Below are positions 1-11,751 of a stretch of DNA of 64,000 bases, piece after piece. The translations under genes and the position numbers were made by a program. The first letter of the stretch is position 1, and each line of letters begins with the position of its first letter. The DNA lies in contig NBIV01000062.1 in the NCBI GenBank assembly GCA_003194525.1, forward strand, positions 62,001-126,000, read 5' to 3'. The notes under the pieces were generated by a model that worked only from the letters and a program-made list of their open reading frames with translations, had not been told where the DNA came from and did not search any database. The DNA comes from Gracilariopsis chorda (lineage: Eukaryota; Rhodophyta; Florideophyceae; Gracilariales; Gracilariaceae).

Positions 1-2062
1 TGTGGAGGTGCTCTCTGATAACGGGAAACAGTTCGTGAGCAAGTTCTTCCAGGATGTTTGTCGCATCCTGGATGTCAAGAACTTGTTCACGACTACCTAC
101 CACCCCCAATGTAATGGGAAAGTTGAACGGTTTAACCGGACGTTACTCGCGGCGTTACGTTCCTACGTCGCAGACCACCCAAAGAACTGGGAAATGTACG
201 CTGATGCGTTAACCTACGCGTTCAACACGCAGGTACACCGGACTACCGGAGTTTTGCCATTCGAGTTGGTTCTATCTAGAACACCCCCGCCTGTGGCGCT
301 GGAATCCCAAGCTACCTTGGACAATTTCCCATCTGTGGGTATCTACCGGCAGCAATGGAAGCAATGGCTTTCCAAGCTGGTCCCCGCTGCGCGGAAGTCA
401 ATGGAATGTGCGCCAGCCACGTACAAGCGGGATTTTGATACTCGCTTGCGAGGGAAACCGTCCCCGATTCGGGCGAATGACTACGTCTTCATCAGGAAGG
501 AGTAATACAACCCGGAACGGGAGAAGCGCCATAAACTCTCGCCTGTGGCGGATGGACCATTCAAGGTCATCTCTGTGAACACCAACACTGTCGTCGTAGA
601 GATGGGCGACACGCACGAACGGATTTCCCGTGATCGTGTTGTCCTTGCCCCTCCTCCCTCGTCAGAGGTAGTCCTGGATCCAGGCAACCCCGTTTCTATG
701 GACTCTGCAACACCGGAATCATTCGGGAGTACTAGGCCTACGGTACTACCACACCCCAGCCGGGGACTCTCAGACCTACCGACCCTGTCGGACTCACCGG
801 GCCAGCCGGATAATTCGGGCCTATCAGCGTCCGCCCGTACCACGCCCGCCCCGCTGGCGCGAGTTTATACCCGCCAGGCGGGGAATGTTCTCCCTTATCC
901 CGCCGTTCCGTCTAGGAAGGGGGAGGAGAACACTCGTTTTCGAGGAACAATATCGCCGTTGCAACGGGAAACACACCGTAACATACGGAACTCTGACCGT
1001 GGAGGACGGAGTATGTCACGCGACACTAATTCCCCGTTCTCGGGCAGTGCTATGCAACAGAAACCAGATGCACAGGCCCCACAAAAGCGGAAAATACACC
1101 GTTTGTCACGGGAAAACGAGAAGCCCCCCTCCAATACCGCAGCAGCGGAAACGCAATCGCCCGATCCATCTCCGGAGGCATCGCCACAAACGCGGGAACC
1201 GAGGAACTCGGGAAAAACGCGCGCCATCGCACGCTCGAAACCGGTCGTATCGGACGCTGCTCCTCCTCATGGAGACGGTGCACCGCACTTAGCGGCAAGG
1301 CCCCTGAAAAGGGTGTCATCCGCACCTGCCCAGCACCCCCCAAAGGGGAAGTTTAACCACAATGCCGGTGTACCGGAGTTAGCCTTAGGCAACCCCCCAG
1401 TAGCCGGGGATACCACGGCACAGCCGGAACGTATGGCAGAGAACGCTCGTGACCCCCCAGCGGAGGCGGAACGCTTACCAATCACCGTGTCGCACGGGAC
1501 CCCGCAGGGGATGTCGCAAACACCGTTCCGGCATACGTGGAAAAGACCCCGCAAGCTTGCGGTTTGCGAAGAAGACTGCACTCGCGGAGTTCAAGTCCCC
1601 CGCCGGTTGGCGGTTTGCCCGGCCTACCGTGATGACGGGAACAACGACGCCCCTCTGGAGAACGACTTGCCGGTGAAAACCGTGACGCCACACACCCTCT
1701 TGAGGGATATCTTCCCACATGAGCGGCAGCCACTAGGACAGCGCACGGCAACGCCGGAGACATCGCCGACAACCCGGATGGGGGGCAACATACCGCAAAG
1801 CGGGCAACCCTCGCAAGGGAGTACAACCACCACCCGGCACGGCGGGCAGGTCTACGAACGAGAGTTCGTAGTAGACCGACTTGTCGGACACACCTGGGAC
1901 CAGGATGGTATTCTACAATACCGCATCCGCTGGTACGGGTACGACCCCAGCGGGGATACGTGGGAGCCAAATGAACACCTCCCACGATCGCAGGTCGTGC
2001 GATACCACCGTCAAACGGGAACTGCAGCCCCAGCCACGCTGGTTAATGCCCAAGTCGGGTAA
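1..2062 (+). pseudogene. Gypsy pol 3' fragment: integrase C-terminal half, linker and chromodomain (copy 1)
   Basis: The reading frame from base 2 to 2062 encodes the second catalytic aspartate region of an integrase (VLSDNGKQF), the catalytic glutamate motif (NGKVERFNR), a GPY/F-like module, a low-complexity linker and a C-terminal chromodomain (aromatic residues in IRWYGYDPSGDTWEP, near 1920-1970). An in-frame TAA at 503-505 stands where copy 2 reads TAC (Tyr), so the frame is broken by one substitution. The linker is 127 codons shorter than in copy 2, without a frameshift. Chromodomains of such elements are known to direct insertion toward modified histones. The 5' end is cut by the window. 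Confidence 0.85.
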
Positions 2063-2249
2063 CGTTGCCGCGCGAGCGGAGGGCAATAAGAAAGGATAGC
2101 AAGGGAAAGTCCGTCCAAGACGAGGAATTCTAATTGGAAATCACCGTCCGAGACGGGAAAGTTTACCTAGTGGAGCAGCAAGCTCCATACTACACTACAC
2201 TAACTGGCATAGCCAGGGAAGGAACACCAGGAAACTGGACAAAAGGGGC

Positions 2250-2672
2250 TCACGCTTCGCCGTTGCCCGGGGCTTGACCACCCGCAAAGCGGTAAGCCAA
2301 CGCGTCGGCCATGGCGGTGACATCCCCCGGAAGGGTGTCTGAGCCATCCGCATAAGCGGTGCCCAATCCCTCATTGAGGACAGCGACCGGGTGAAACCAC
2401 GGGACAAGGCGCAGGCGCGACGCGTGATTCCGATTCATCGGGTTGAGCCCCACCAGGGTGTTGTAGGTTGGCCAGTTGAACGCCGGAGCGGTTCCGGAGG
2501 ATCCCACCGAAGGCGGTAGTGTGAAGGGATGGTCGGCTGTAGCAGCCACATTCCCCAGTTGTGCCGGATGTTGATCGCCCTGAGGCAGGGGAACTGACCG
2601 GAAACCGGTGTTGTATCGCCCAAGAGACCTCGGAGGTTGGCTGTTGTTGTTGATGTTGTTGCCGTTGTTCAT
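2250..2672 (-). CDS. Antisense ORF in the 3' region of gypsy copy 1, unknown product
   Basis: A 140-codon ORF runs antisense to pol between the chromodomain stop and the LTR. It starts with ATG and an Asn-rich stretch (NNGNNINNN), followed by a polar, proline- and glycine-rich body without a domain I recognise. Copy 2 lacks this block, so the ORF is specific to the longer copy 1. Additional antisense ORFs between pol and the 3' LTR are known from some plant gypsy lineages, but no homology to those is claimed. It may be non-functional. Confidence 0.3.
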   Translation of the reverse strand: MNNGNNINNNSQPPRSLGRYNTGFRSVPLPQGDQHPAQLGNVAATADHPFTLPPSVGSSGTAPAFNWPTYNTLVGLNPMNRNHASRLRLVPWFHPVAVLNEGLGTAYADGSDTLPGDVTAMADALAYRFAGGQAPGNGEA

Positions 2673-2914
2673 TTCTCCCTTTTCGAGGGTGGTCGTTGTT
2701 GTTTGTCGGAGTGCGCTCGGTGACGAGGAAGAGCGGAGGCGAGGAAGAGCGGAGGCGAGGAGAGGAAATAACAGCTGCAGTAGCAGGGAGTGGTGACTCT
2801 GGTGCAGAGGGATTTACCGGAGAACCGGAGACAGCGCACGCGCTTTTATCACCCATTTTAGTCTGGGAACCCTCCGCGTCCGCGGTCGTTTTCCCGTCTT
2901 AGGGGGGTGGGATA

Positions 2915-3745
2915 TGAAGTGCAACGCCCTCAGGGAGGGATTCTTGGTACTTGAATGCTTTCCCGATATTATCGGTTGTGCAGTGTGTATATGAACTACG
3001 CCCCGCTATGGTGGATATGGACACGTGGGACACGGTTTTGGGTCAATTGGTGGTTGGCCACAGTAGTGGATGTTGCCACGAAATGTGGAGTATTTTAGTT
3101 AATATTATTTATTATTTTCACACCAATTTCTGGGAAGCTAGTACTTAGTGCGACGGCGCACTGCCGTCGCACCAGTAAACCTTCCCCAACAAGGGACCCC
3201 AACCTGGGGAACTGGTTCTATTTGTTGCCGCTTGCGCGCGTACTCTACTCCTCCTTGGAGGGAAACGCCGTAAACCACGGGACATCTAACCCCCTTGCAC
3301 ATCTAAAGAAAGAAGCCCATCCTTGGGAGTATAATTGTTCCAATCATATTGGTGTTTCGCCCTGTATAGGGAGTCTTGTCCACTGGCATTGCCGTATTTG
3401 TTCGTCGCTCTCGCGACTCACTTCGCCCTCTCTTCCTCCTCTTCGCCCTTCCTTTTTCCCCTTTTTAGGGTAGCACCTCCCGCTATCCGCGGCCCTTGTG
3501 TGCACATCCGCTCACACACCCCCACTTACGTGGAAACATACCTCTACTGAGGATCACACCCCGCTCACGCGGATACCGATTCTTCGCCTTCACCTCCCTG
3601 CGCGAGTCGCGACAGGTGTCCCTGGTCTTACAAACCGGCTTCGCCGTGACACCTCTGGGAGGGCTCTACCCAACTGGGTTCACCTCGTGAGAGGAAGATC
3701 CCGAACGTCTTTCGGTGTTTTTCCCCTTTGGGGCATTGCACCACA
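2915..3745 (+). repeat. LTR shared by gypsy copies 1 and 2
   Basis: This 831-bp block begins TGAAGTGCAACG, just after a purine-rich tract (2901-2911) that fits a polypurine primer site, and ends in CACA. It matches 12005-12831 with one 4-bp indel (AAAG near 3310) and about eight substitutions, roughly 1% divergence. A TATAATT at 3330-3336 is a possible TATA element. A perfect 10-bp stem with a 5-nt loop lies at 3148-3172. Because copy 1 sequence lies directly upstream, this LTR serves as 3' LTR of copy 1 and 5' LTR of copy 2. Confidence 0.9.
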
Positions 3746-3748
3746 AAG

Positions 3749-3763
3749 TGGTCTCCCGACCTA
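3749..3763 (+). other. Candidate primer-binding site of gypsy copy 2
   Basis: TGGTCTCCCGACCTA begins three bases after the LTR end. The TGG start is what is expected for pairing with the CCA end of a tRNA. I could not assign the tRNA. Confidence 0.35.
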
Positions 3764-3850
3764 GAATCGGTTTTTGTTTTCCCTCTTACGAGGTTTGTTT
3801 TTATTTACCGGAAGTTCCGTGATCGTTTCCTGTCGTAACGGTATTTTCTC

Positions 3851-6025
3851 ATGTCGAGAAATCCCTCCGATGCGGAGCCAGTGGTTACGCGTAGTCGCTC
3901 CCGCGACAACGCGGACACTTCCGAAGTTCGGTTTGTACCCCGTATCCCTATACGGACAAGTTCCAGCCGTACTGGCGCCGCTTCATCGCGGAATGATACC
4001 CCCGACCAGGAACCCCGGAACCTCCTTTTGCCCTCGTTTTCACCCCCGCAGGGGAATGCAGCATCGACTCCGGCTGTTGCCGCAGTGCCCCAGGCACCCC
4101 GGCCTGCTCCCACTGTCGCGGCTTCAAGCCCCCGTGGAACGGGCGATAACACCCCCCAGGGGACTTCCCTGGAATCCCAGGTCCGCGCTCTGTGGACCGC
4201 CCATGACACCCTTGTAGGGGAACTAAAATCCCTCCAAGAGGTGGTCTTGGCAACCCCCGTAAAGGAGGTCGCCGAGGAACTCCGTATTTGACGGTCTGAC
4301 GTCAACTCTGTGTTGGAGAGTTTGGGACAACCCGCCACCTTCATCGAAGGAGTTGAAGCCCGATTTGATCGGATTGGTGCCCGCCTGGAGACGCTGGAGC
4401 AGTTCGTCCTCATGGACAAACCATCCCCGGATGATCCGGTAAACGAGGCATCGCACAACGACCAGCTTGTTGGGAAGAAGAAACGCCGTCATCGACGGAA
4501 ACACCACCGAAAACATTCGGACTCCGATTCTTCGACATCGTCGGACTCATCCCGAAACCATTCGGTTAGCTCGAGCTCCTCGGACTCCGACTCGGAGGAC
4601 GAGAAGCGAGGCTACTCCTCCCACTCGAAGCGGTCATCGGCCACTGAAGGTGTGGTCCGAACCCACCAGAAGGGGAGAAGACACCCCGGTCTTCGGGAAT
4701 TGAAACCGACAAACCCGGATTACCGGAAGCTTTTATCATACCGGTACTACCGGCCCGAAGACTCGTCACTTGGACGTACGCCCCGTGGTACGGGAAAGGT
4801 GCGAGAATGCATTAAGCGAATGCAGCTCTCGCTCCGCAACCAGTATTTCACTGGAGAGGACCCAGTCCTAGTACTGGATTTCCTATCCCGCTTTGTAGCG
4901 GAGGCCGATATCCTCGGTATGAATGAGGGACAAGCCTATTTGGCTCTACCGTATTTCTTACGGGGAGTGGCGGAGGACCAATACAACTCTGTCAGAGGAT
5001 CTTCTCGTGCCTCCGAGGGAGGAGTTACTTGCTGGCCGGAGGCTGTGCAGTATCTTCTGCACTCCTACGCCACAAACACCGCTATTCAGCAGGCTATCCT
5101 CGCTTTGCGAGATACACGCCAGCGTGCTGGAGAGACCGAGACCGATTACCCGGTGCGCCTTAACAAGGCTTTCCACAGATGTGGTAACGTGTACCCCGCT
5201 GGGGAGCGCAGTACCATGTTCATGGATGGTCTTGACCCGACAATCCAGAGTTTAGTTACCCGTTATCGGGAGGACAAGCGGAGGATCACCTATCTCGAGC
5301 TGGTCCAACACGCCCCAGCGGAAGGGGATGCACTTCGTGCAAGAACTCCGAACAATCGGTCTAAATCCGCCAAGGCGTTGTTGCTAGAAAGCGAAGCTTC
5401 CTCACTCCCGCTCACTGCGGATGGGAACCCTGGACAGGGATTTGATACCGTGCATTTGGTGCAGGAGGATGGTGTGTCGATACCCACCAGTGATTTACCG
5501 TCAAAGACGGAGATGACCCGTGATACGGGAACGGAAGACCCCGTTTTGTACGGTGGTAACAGTCGGGTTCAACCCCAACGACTCCCGTTTTCAAACAGTC
5601 AATCCCGTTATCAACGGCCTGGATGGACTGACACCCGCCCTGCGGTTCGCTTTTCCGATACTCGGAATAATAATCCGCGTGTCGCGGTATTGGCTCTCAT
5701 TTGGCACCTGTGCTATGCCCATGGCCATACCTCCCCTCAGTGTATTTGTTCACTGAAGGATATGGCCAAGTTGGTGGCAAATTATGAGGCCCTCACTCCA
5801 GAGGAGAAACGTTCCGTCCCGACGGCTTCCTACCTCCGTGCTAAAACGGATTTTTCCCATGCCCTACCACAGACCCCGCGTGCGCGGCAAGCTTCCTACA
5901 CCCCCATTCGGGAGATCACGCAACCATCCGTTGCAACCCCCGCTTATGCGGATAGAAACCACCGTCAACGGGATGAAGCATTCGTTGTCGAGGAAACCAA
6001 CCCACCGCCGAAGGCGGAAAACTAA
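3851..6025 (+). pseudogene. Gypsy gag (copy 2), one in-frame stop
   Basis: The frame opens at ATG 3851 and runs to TAA 6023-6025 (724 codons), with one in-frame TGA at 4289-4291, most simply a CGA to TGA transition. The N-terminus is proline- and serine-rich. A short amphipathic segment (LESLGQPATFIEGVEARFDRI) is followed by a basic histidine-lysine-arginine stretch and a serine-aspartate repeat. The retrotransposon Gag core lies at about 4860-5300 (RNQYFTGEDPVLVLDF, YFLRGVAEDQYNSV). A degenerate zinc-knuckle-like segment (CYAHGHTSPQC) lies near 5710. The family role is assembly of the virus-like particle and RNA binding. The pol frame starts to overlap at 5977. Confidence 0.85.
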
Positions 6026-9000
6026 CTGACGGAGTCTCCCCTTTGGGAGAGGCGTCCTCAAGAACGAGGCTGTTGGCGCCCGAGGCGTCCTCGCCTCGCC
6101 CCCCGGTGAAAGTCCTCTCGAAGAAAGACACCGCTGACGCGGACTCTGCGCACCTCGTTGTGTTGCATCGCCCGTGGATACGGAGTAAAAATCCCCGGAT
6201 TCCCGGTAGAGTCTTGGTCTTGGCGAAGCGCAACTATAAGGTCTATGCAGACCTTGGCCTTGACCCCCAGTTTATGGTGAGGTTTCTCACCGTCCTGGAT
6301 ACAGGTGCAGGCCTCAACTTTGTTGTGGAATCATTGTTACCCCCGCTTGTGCGGTCTCGTATCCGCTCTGACGCGGTCCCCGACATTTCGGATGCGAACA
6401 ACAATCCGTTACAAACGGTGGGCACAGTGGACCTCTTCGTGAGACTTGGTACCTCTGTGGTGAACTTGGACTTCATCGTTTGCCGTTCATTGGCAGCACC
6501 AGTCATACTGGGATGTGATCACTGCGACAGATTTGTCGACGCAATCAGGCCCCGCCTCAGGCGTGTAGAACTTGACGACGGATCGTCGGTTCCGATTGTT
6601 CGCCGCCCGCTAAAGCGGTCCTCTCGGAAACAAGTTCCGCTCCCTGCTGCGCAGGAACCACCGCCCGCGTCCCGCGAGTCCACTAAGCTCCGCGTCGCTG
6701 CCTCGGTTTCTATACCGGCTGAGTCCCAAGTCTGGGTGCAGGTAAATTCCCGTCAACACGGTCTTCGGGTTATACAACCCCTCGCCTCGTTGTACGAGAA
6801 ATCCCAGCTGGCGCTGGCCAATGGAATTGTCTCCATTTCCCCGGATGTCCCTTTCCGGATGTTGGTTGCCAACCTTGGCAAACATCCCCAGTATCTGGTA
6901 AAACACCAAGTAATTGGGAGTGTAACCCCCCATCCTATGGGAATGCTGCCAACGAAGATGACAGCCGCCGATGTACTCGGAGTTACCACCTCTTCTGAGG
7001 AGTTCACCCCGCCGTCCGAAGACGTCAAGTCTAAGGAGGGGGAGGAAATCGCTACTTCAGCGTCGAACATACCGAGTAACTCGGAATTGCGAACCACACC
7101 TGTTCCACAGGACAATGCTCCATCGAGCAACGACCGGATTGATCCGGAAAAAGCACTTGAAGCGCTGGACTTCAGCCACGTGCCAGAGTCGCACCGCGAC
7201 AAACTCCGTACTATGTTACGGGAATTCACCACAATGTGGGATGGCTCGCTTGGCGAGATTAATGCAACGGAACACCGGATCGATTTAATCCCCGGTGCGC
7301 GACCGGTTGCACAACCCCCTTACAGGGCAGGTCTGAAAGCTCGGGAAGACGAGCAGTCCCAAGTGTACAAGATGCTCCGTGCAGGTGTGATTGAGCCCGC
7401 TCAATCACACTGGGCATCCCCAGTTAAACTGGCTTTGAAGGCCGACGGTACCTGGAGGTTCTGTGTCGACTACCACCGGCTCAATGCCGTGACTGTTAGG
7501 GACACGTACCCTATCCCTTGTATGGACGAGTGTATTGACTGCCTTGGAGACGCCACCGTGTTCACGGCCCTTGATGCCAATTGGGGATATTGGTAAGTAC
7601 CTGTCAGACAGGATGATCGCTACAAAACCGCATTCACCTGCCACGCAGGAACGTACCGCTTCAAGCGGATGCCATTTGGGTTAACCAACGCCCCCGCCAC
7701 CTTTCAGCGTGCAGTAGATATTCTACTCAACCGCTTTAAGTGGCGGAGTTGTCTGGTCTAGCTTGATGATATTATCATCTTCTCCAACTCGTTGGACGAC
7801 CATCTCACTCACGTCCGAGAAGTGCTGACCATACCCCATGACGCGGGAATTACCCTCAAGTTGAGAAAATGCGAGTGTTTCACAGATACTGTGAAGTATC
7901 TCGGTCACATTGTCCGTCCTGGACGGTTAGCGATCGAGAAAGCTCGAGTCAAATCCCTCTTTGAGGCGAATGAACCCCGTACTCAAACGGAACTGCGCTC
8001 ATTTTTGGGGCTGGTCAACGTCTATCGACGGTTTATCCCGAACTTTTCGGATACCGCGATGCCCCTGAACGCGTCGTTGCGAAAGGGGAACCATCCAAAA
8101 CTGGGAACATTTACGCCCGAGCAATCGGAAGCCTTTACCTCCTCGAAGGAGGCTGTCACATCAGCACCAATCCTACATCTCCCAAAACTTGGGTTGCCAT
8201 ACTCCGTTGATACGGACTCGAGCGACTACCAAGTCGGGTGTGCTCTTTTTCAAACCACCCTCCAGGGGGTACGACATCCAATTGGTTATTGGTCGCGATC
8301 GCTCAATGTTCATGAGCGGAACTACTCCGTATCGGAGAAGGAGTGCTTCGCCGTCGTATGGGCGATGACCACTCTGCGCCCGTACCTTATGGGAATGCAC
8401 TTCACCGTGTACACGGATCATTCCTCATTGAGGTGGTTGATGAATATCTCCGACCCGTCGGGACGCCTCATGCGCTGGAGATTCCTTCTCGCGGAATATG
8501 ACGTTCAAGTCATTTATAGAAAGGGCGCGCAGAACACCCAAGCCGACGCTCTGTCGCGGCTACCCACAAGTGGGGAAGCACTCCCAATGGAGGATGATGA
8601 AGTCCCATGTTTCATGGCCATGGACCCGGATGATCCGGAATGTGCCGTCGAGGCTGGGCCAGAAAACTGGGACGAGGATGCTGACTTTGACGAACTACTC
8701 GCATCGCGAGATAAATCTGAGAACCCGTTACCGGGAAACTTTGTACCGGTATCACCGGAAGAAATGATCCGAGAACAATTCGGCGACCCATTCTGTACGA
8801 GGGTTCGTGCCCGTATCAACGGTGGTGAAGATCTCCTTTTCGGGGTAAACGACAAATGCTACCTCGTAAGGAAGGTCGAATCCCGCCCACAGATTGTGGT
8901 ACCACATTCCCTGCAATCGCGGGTGTTACATCTATAACACTACGCCCCCATCGGAGGTCACCCAGGTGGGAGGAAACTCTACCTAACCCTGCGAAGGGAT

Positions 9001-11751
9001 TTCTATTGGCCCGCCATGGCGGTGGATTGCTACGCAACTGTGCGGTTCTGTAGCGAAAGCGCGAAGAATCGCGTCAAGCTCCACAAAAATGCGAAGAAGA
9101 TGAAACTATTCCCCGGAAGGGCGCCACTCGAGTTTATCGCAATTGATCTTCTCGGACCACTACTCACCACAAAACGTGGAAACAAGTTTCTACTTGTCAT
9201 CACCGACCGCTTTTCCAAGCTGGTACGGACTGTCCCTCTTCGGAGAATAACCGCTCTCACGGTGGCCCAGGCTCTGGTGACGCACTGGATTTTCGTCTAC
9301 GGTCCCCCTGTGGAGGTGCTCTCCGATAACGGGAAACAGTTCGTGAGCAAGTTCTTCCAGGATGTTTGTCGCATCCTGGATGTCAAGAACTTGTTCACGA
9401 CTACCTACCACCCCCAGTGTAATGGGCAAGTTGAACGGTTTAACCGGACGTTACTCGCGGCGTTACGTTCCTACGTCGCTGACCACCCAACGAATTGGGA
9501 TCTCTACGCTGATGCGGTAACCTACGCGTACAATACGCAGGTACACCGGACTACCGGAGTTTCGCCATTCGAGTTGGTTCTATCTAGAACACCCCCGCCT
9601 GTGGCGCTGGAACCCCAAGCTACCTTGGACAATTTCCCATCTGTGGGTATCTACCGGCAGCAATGGAAGCAATGGCTTTCCAAGCTGGTCCCCGCTGCGC
9701 GGAAGTCTATGGCACGGGCCCAAGCCGCTTACAAGCGGGATTTTGATGCTCGCTTGCGAGGAAAACCGTCATCGATTCGGGCGAATAACTACGTCTTCAT
9801 CAGGAAGGAGTACTACAACCCAGAACGGGAGAAGCGTCACAAACTCTCGCCTGTGGCCGATGGACCCGTCAGGGTCATCTCTGATAACACCGACACTGTC
9901 GTGGTAGAGATGGGCGACACGCACGAACGGATTTCCCGTGATCGTGTTGTCCTTGCCCCTCCTCCCTCGTCAGAGGTAGTCCTGGATTCAGAACATCCCG
10001 TTTCTACGCACTCTGCAACACCGGAATCCTCCGGGAGTACTAGGCCTACGGTACTACCACACCCCAGCCGGGGACTCTCAGACCTACCGACCCTGTCGGA
10101 CTCACCGGCTCAGCCGGTTAATTCGGGCCTCTCAGCGCCCGCCCCTAACACGCCTGCCCCACTGGCGCGCATTTATACCCGCCAAGCGGGGAATGTTATC
10201 CCTTATCCCGCCGCTCCGTCTAAGGAGGGGGAGGAGAACACTCGTTTTCGAGGAACGATATCGCCGTCGCAACGGGAAACACACCGTAACATACGGAACA
10301 CTGACCGTGGAGGACGGAGTATGTCACGCGACACTAATCCCCCGTTCCCGGGCAGTGCTGTGCAACAGGAACCAGACGCGCAGGCCCCGCAAAAGCGGCA
10401 AATACACCGTTTGTCACTGGAAAACGAGAAGCCTCCCTCCAATACCGCAGCAGCGGAAATGCAATCGACCGATCCATCCCCGGAGGCATCGCTACAAACG
10501 CGGGAAATATACCGTGCTACACGGAAAGTTGAAGCGCAACTACCGCAAACCCCTGTCAGGGAAGGATCCCCGATAAGTGAGTATGGTGACGATTGCCCCC
10601 AATCCCCTGGGCAGAGCGATGCATCGAAGCCGCCATTGGCGGAAGCCCCCGCGGAAGCGGTTCAATTAAGTCCAGCAGACCCGCGCCCAGCGGAGAAGAG
10701 GCACCCAGCTACGCCGGCCTCACAGGGAAATACCCACACCCCTCTTGGGGAAAAAGGCAGCCAAGCCGCAGTCGAAGCTTCAAGCCCTGGCTCGCAAGCA
10801 CCGGAAACGCCTCCCGTCGTTGACGGAATCGAAGCTTCCGCTACGGGAAATACTTTGCGCCAACTCCCGCAATGCTGCGGCGAAGAACCGAGGAACTCGG
10901 GAATAACGCGCGCCATCGCACGCTCGAAACCGGTCGTACCGGACGCTGCTCCTCCTCATGGAGATGGTGCACCGTGCTTAGCGGCAATTCTCCTGAAAAG
11001 GGTGTCATCGGCACCTGCCCGGCACACCCCAAAGCGGAATTTTGACCAAAATACCGGTGTACCGGAGTTAGCCCCAGGCAACCAGTCAGTAACCGGGGAC
11101 ACCACGGCGTCGCCGGAACGTATGGTGCAGAGCGCTCGTGCACCTGGCAGGGAGGCGGAACGCTTACCAATCACCGTGTCGCACGGGACCCCGCAGGGGA
11201 TGTCGCAAACGCCGTTCCCGCATACGCGGCAAAGACCCGGCAAGCTCGCGGTTCGCGAAGAAGACCGCACTCGCGGAGTTCAAGTCCCCCGCCGGTTGGC
11301 GGTTCGCCCGGCCTACCGCGAAGACGGGAACAACGACACCCTTCTGGGGAACGACTTGCCGGTGAAAACCGTGACGCCACACACCCTCTTGAGGGATATT
11401 TTCCCGCATGAGCAGCGGCCACTAGGACAGCGCACGGCAACGTCGGATTTATCGCCGAACACCCTGCTAAGGGACATTATACCGCACCGCGGGCAACCTT
11501 CGCAAGGGATTACAACCACCACCCGGTACGGCCGGCAGGTCTACGAACGAGAGTTCGTAGTAGACCGACTTGTCGGACACACCTGGGACCAGGATGGTAT
11601 TCTACAATACCGCGTCCGCTGGTACGGGTATGACCCCAGTGGGGATACGTGGGAGCCAATCGAACACCTCCCACGGTCGCAGGTTGTGCGATACCACCGT
11701 CAAACGGGAACTGCAGCTCCAGCCACGCTGGTAAATGCCCAAGTTGGGTAA
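5977..11751 (+). pseudogene. Gypsy pol (copy 2): protease, RT, RNase H, integrase, chromodomain; three in-frame stops
   Basis: One frame, -1 relative to gag, is open from 5977 apart from stops at 7594-7596 (TAA, at the expected Gln of YWQVPV), 7759-7761 (TAG, at the Tyr position of the RT catalytic YLDD motif) and 8935-8937 (TAA, just before the integrase zinc-finger histidines). The order is: aspartic protease (VLDTGAG, near 6300; VILGCD, near 6510), RT (7250-7900), RNase H (SVDTDSS, YTDHSS), integrase with HYAPIGGH and a CSES where a CxxC is usual, DDE residues in AIDLLGP, VLSDNGKQF and NGQVERF, then a linker of about 500 residues and a terminal chromodomain. There is no ATG near the frame start, so translation through gag is expected. 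Confidence 0.88.

Larger units (their letters stand above)
1..3745 (+). mobile_element. Ty3/gypsy chromovirus, copy 1 (3' part of a tandem array)
   Basis: The window opens inside the integrase of a Ty3/gypsy element. It continues through a long proline-rich linker, a chromodomain, about 850 bp of 3' non-coding sequence and an LTR (2915-3745). The same sequence recurs at 9309-12831 in copy 2. Compared with copy 2, copy 1 lacks 381 bp of linker and has about 580 bp extra between roughly 2235 and 2815. The LTR at its 3' end is at the same time the 5' LTR of copy 2. The 5' part of copy 1 lies outside the window. Confidence 0.9.
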
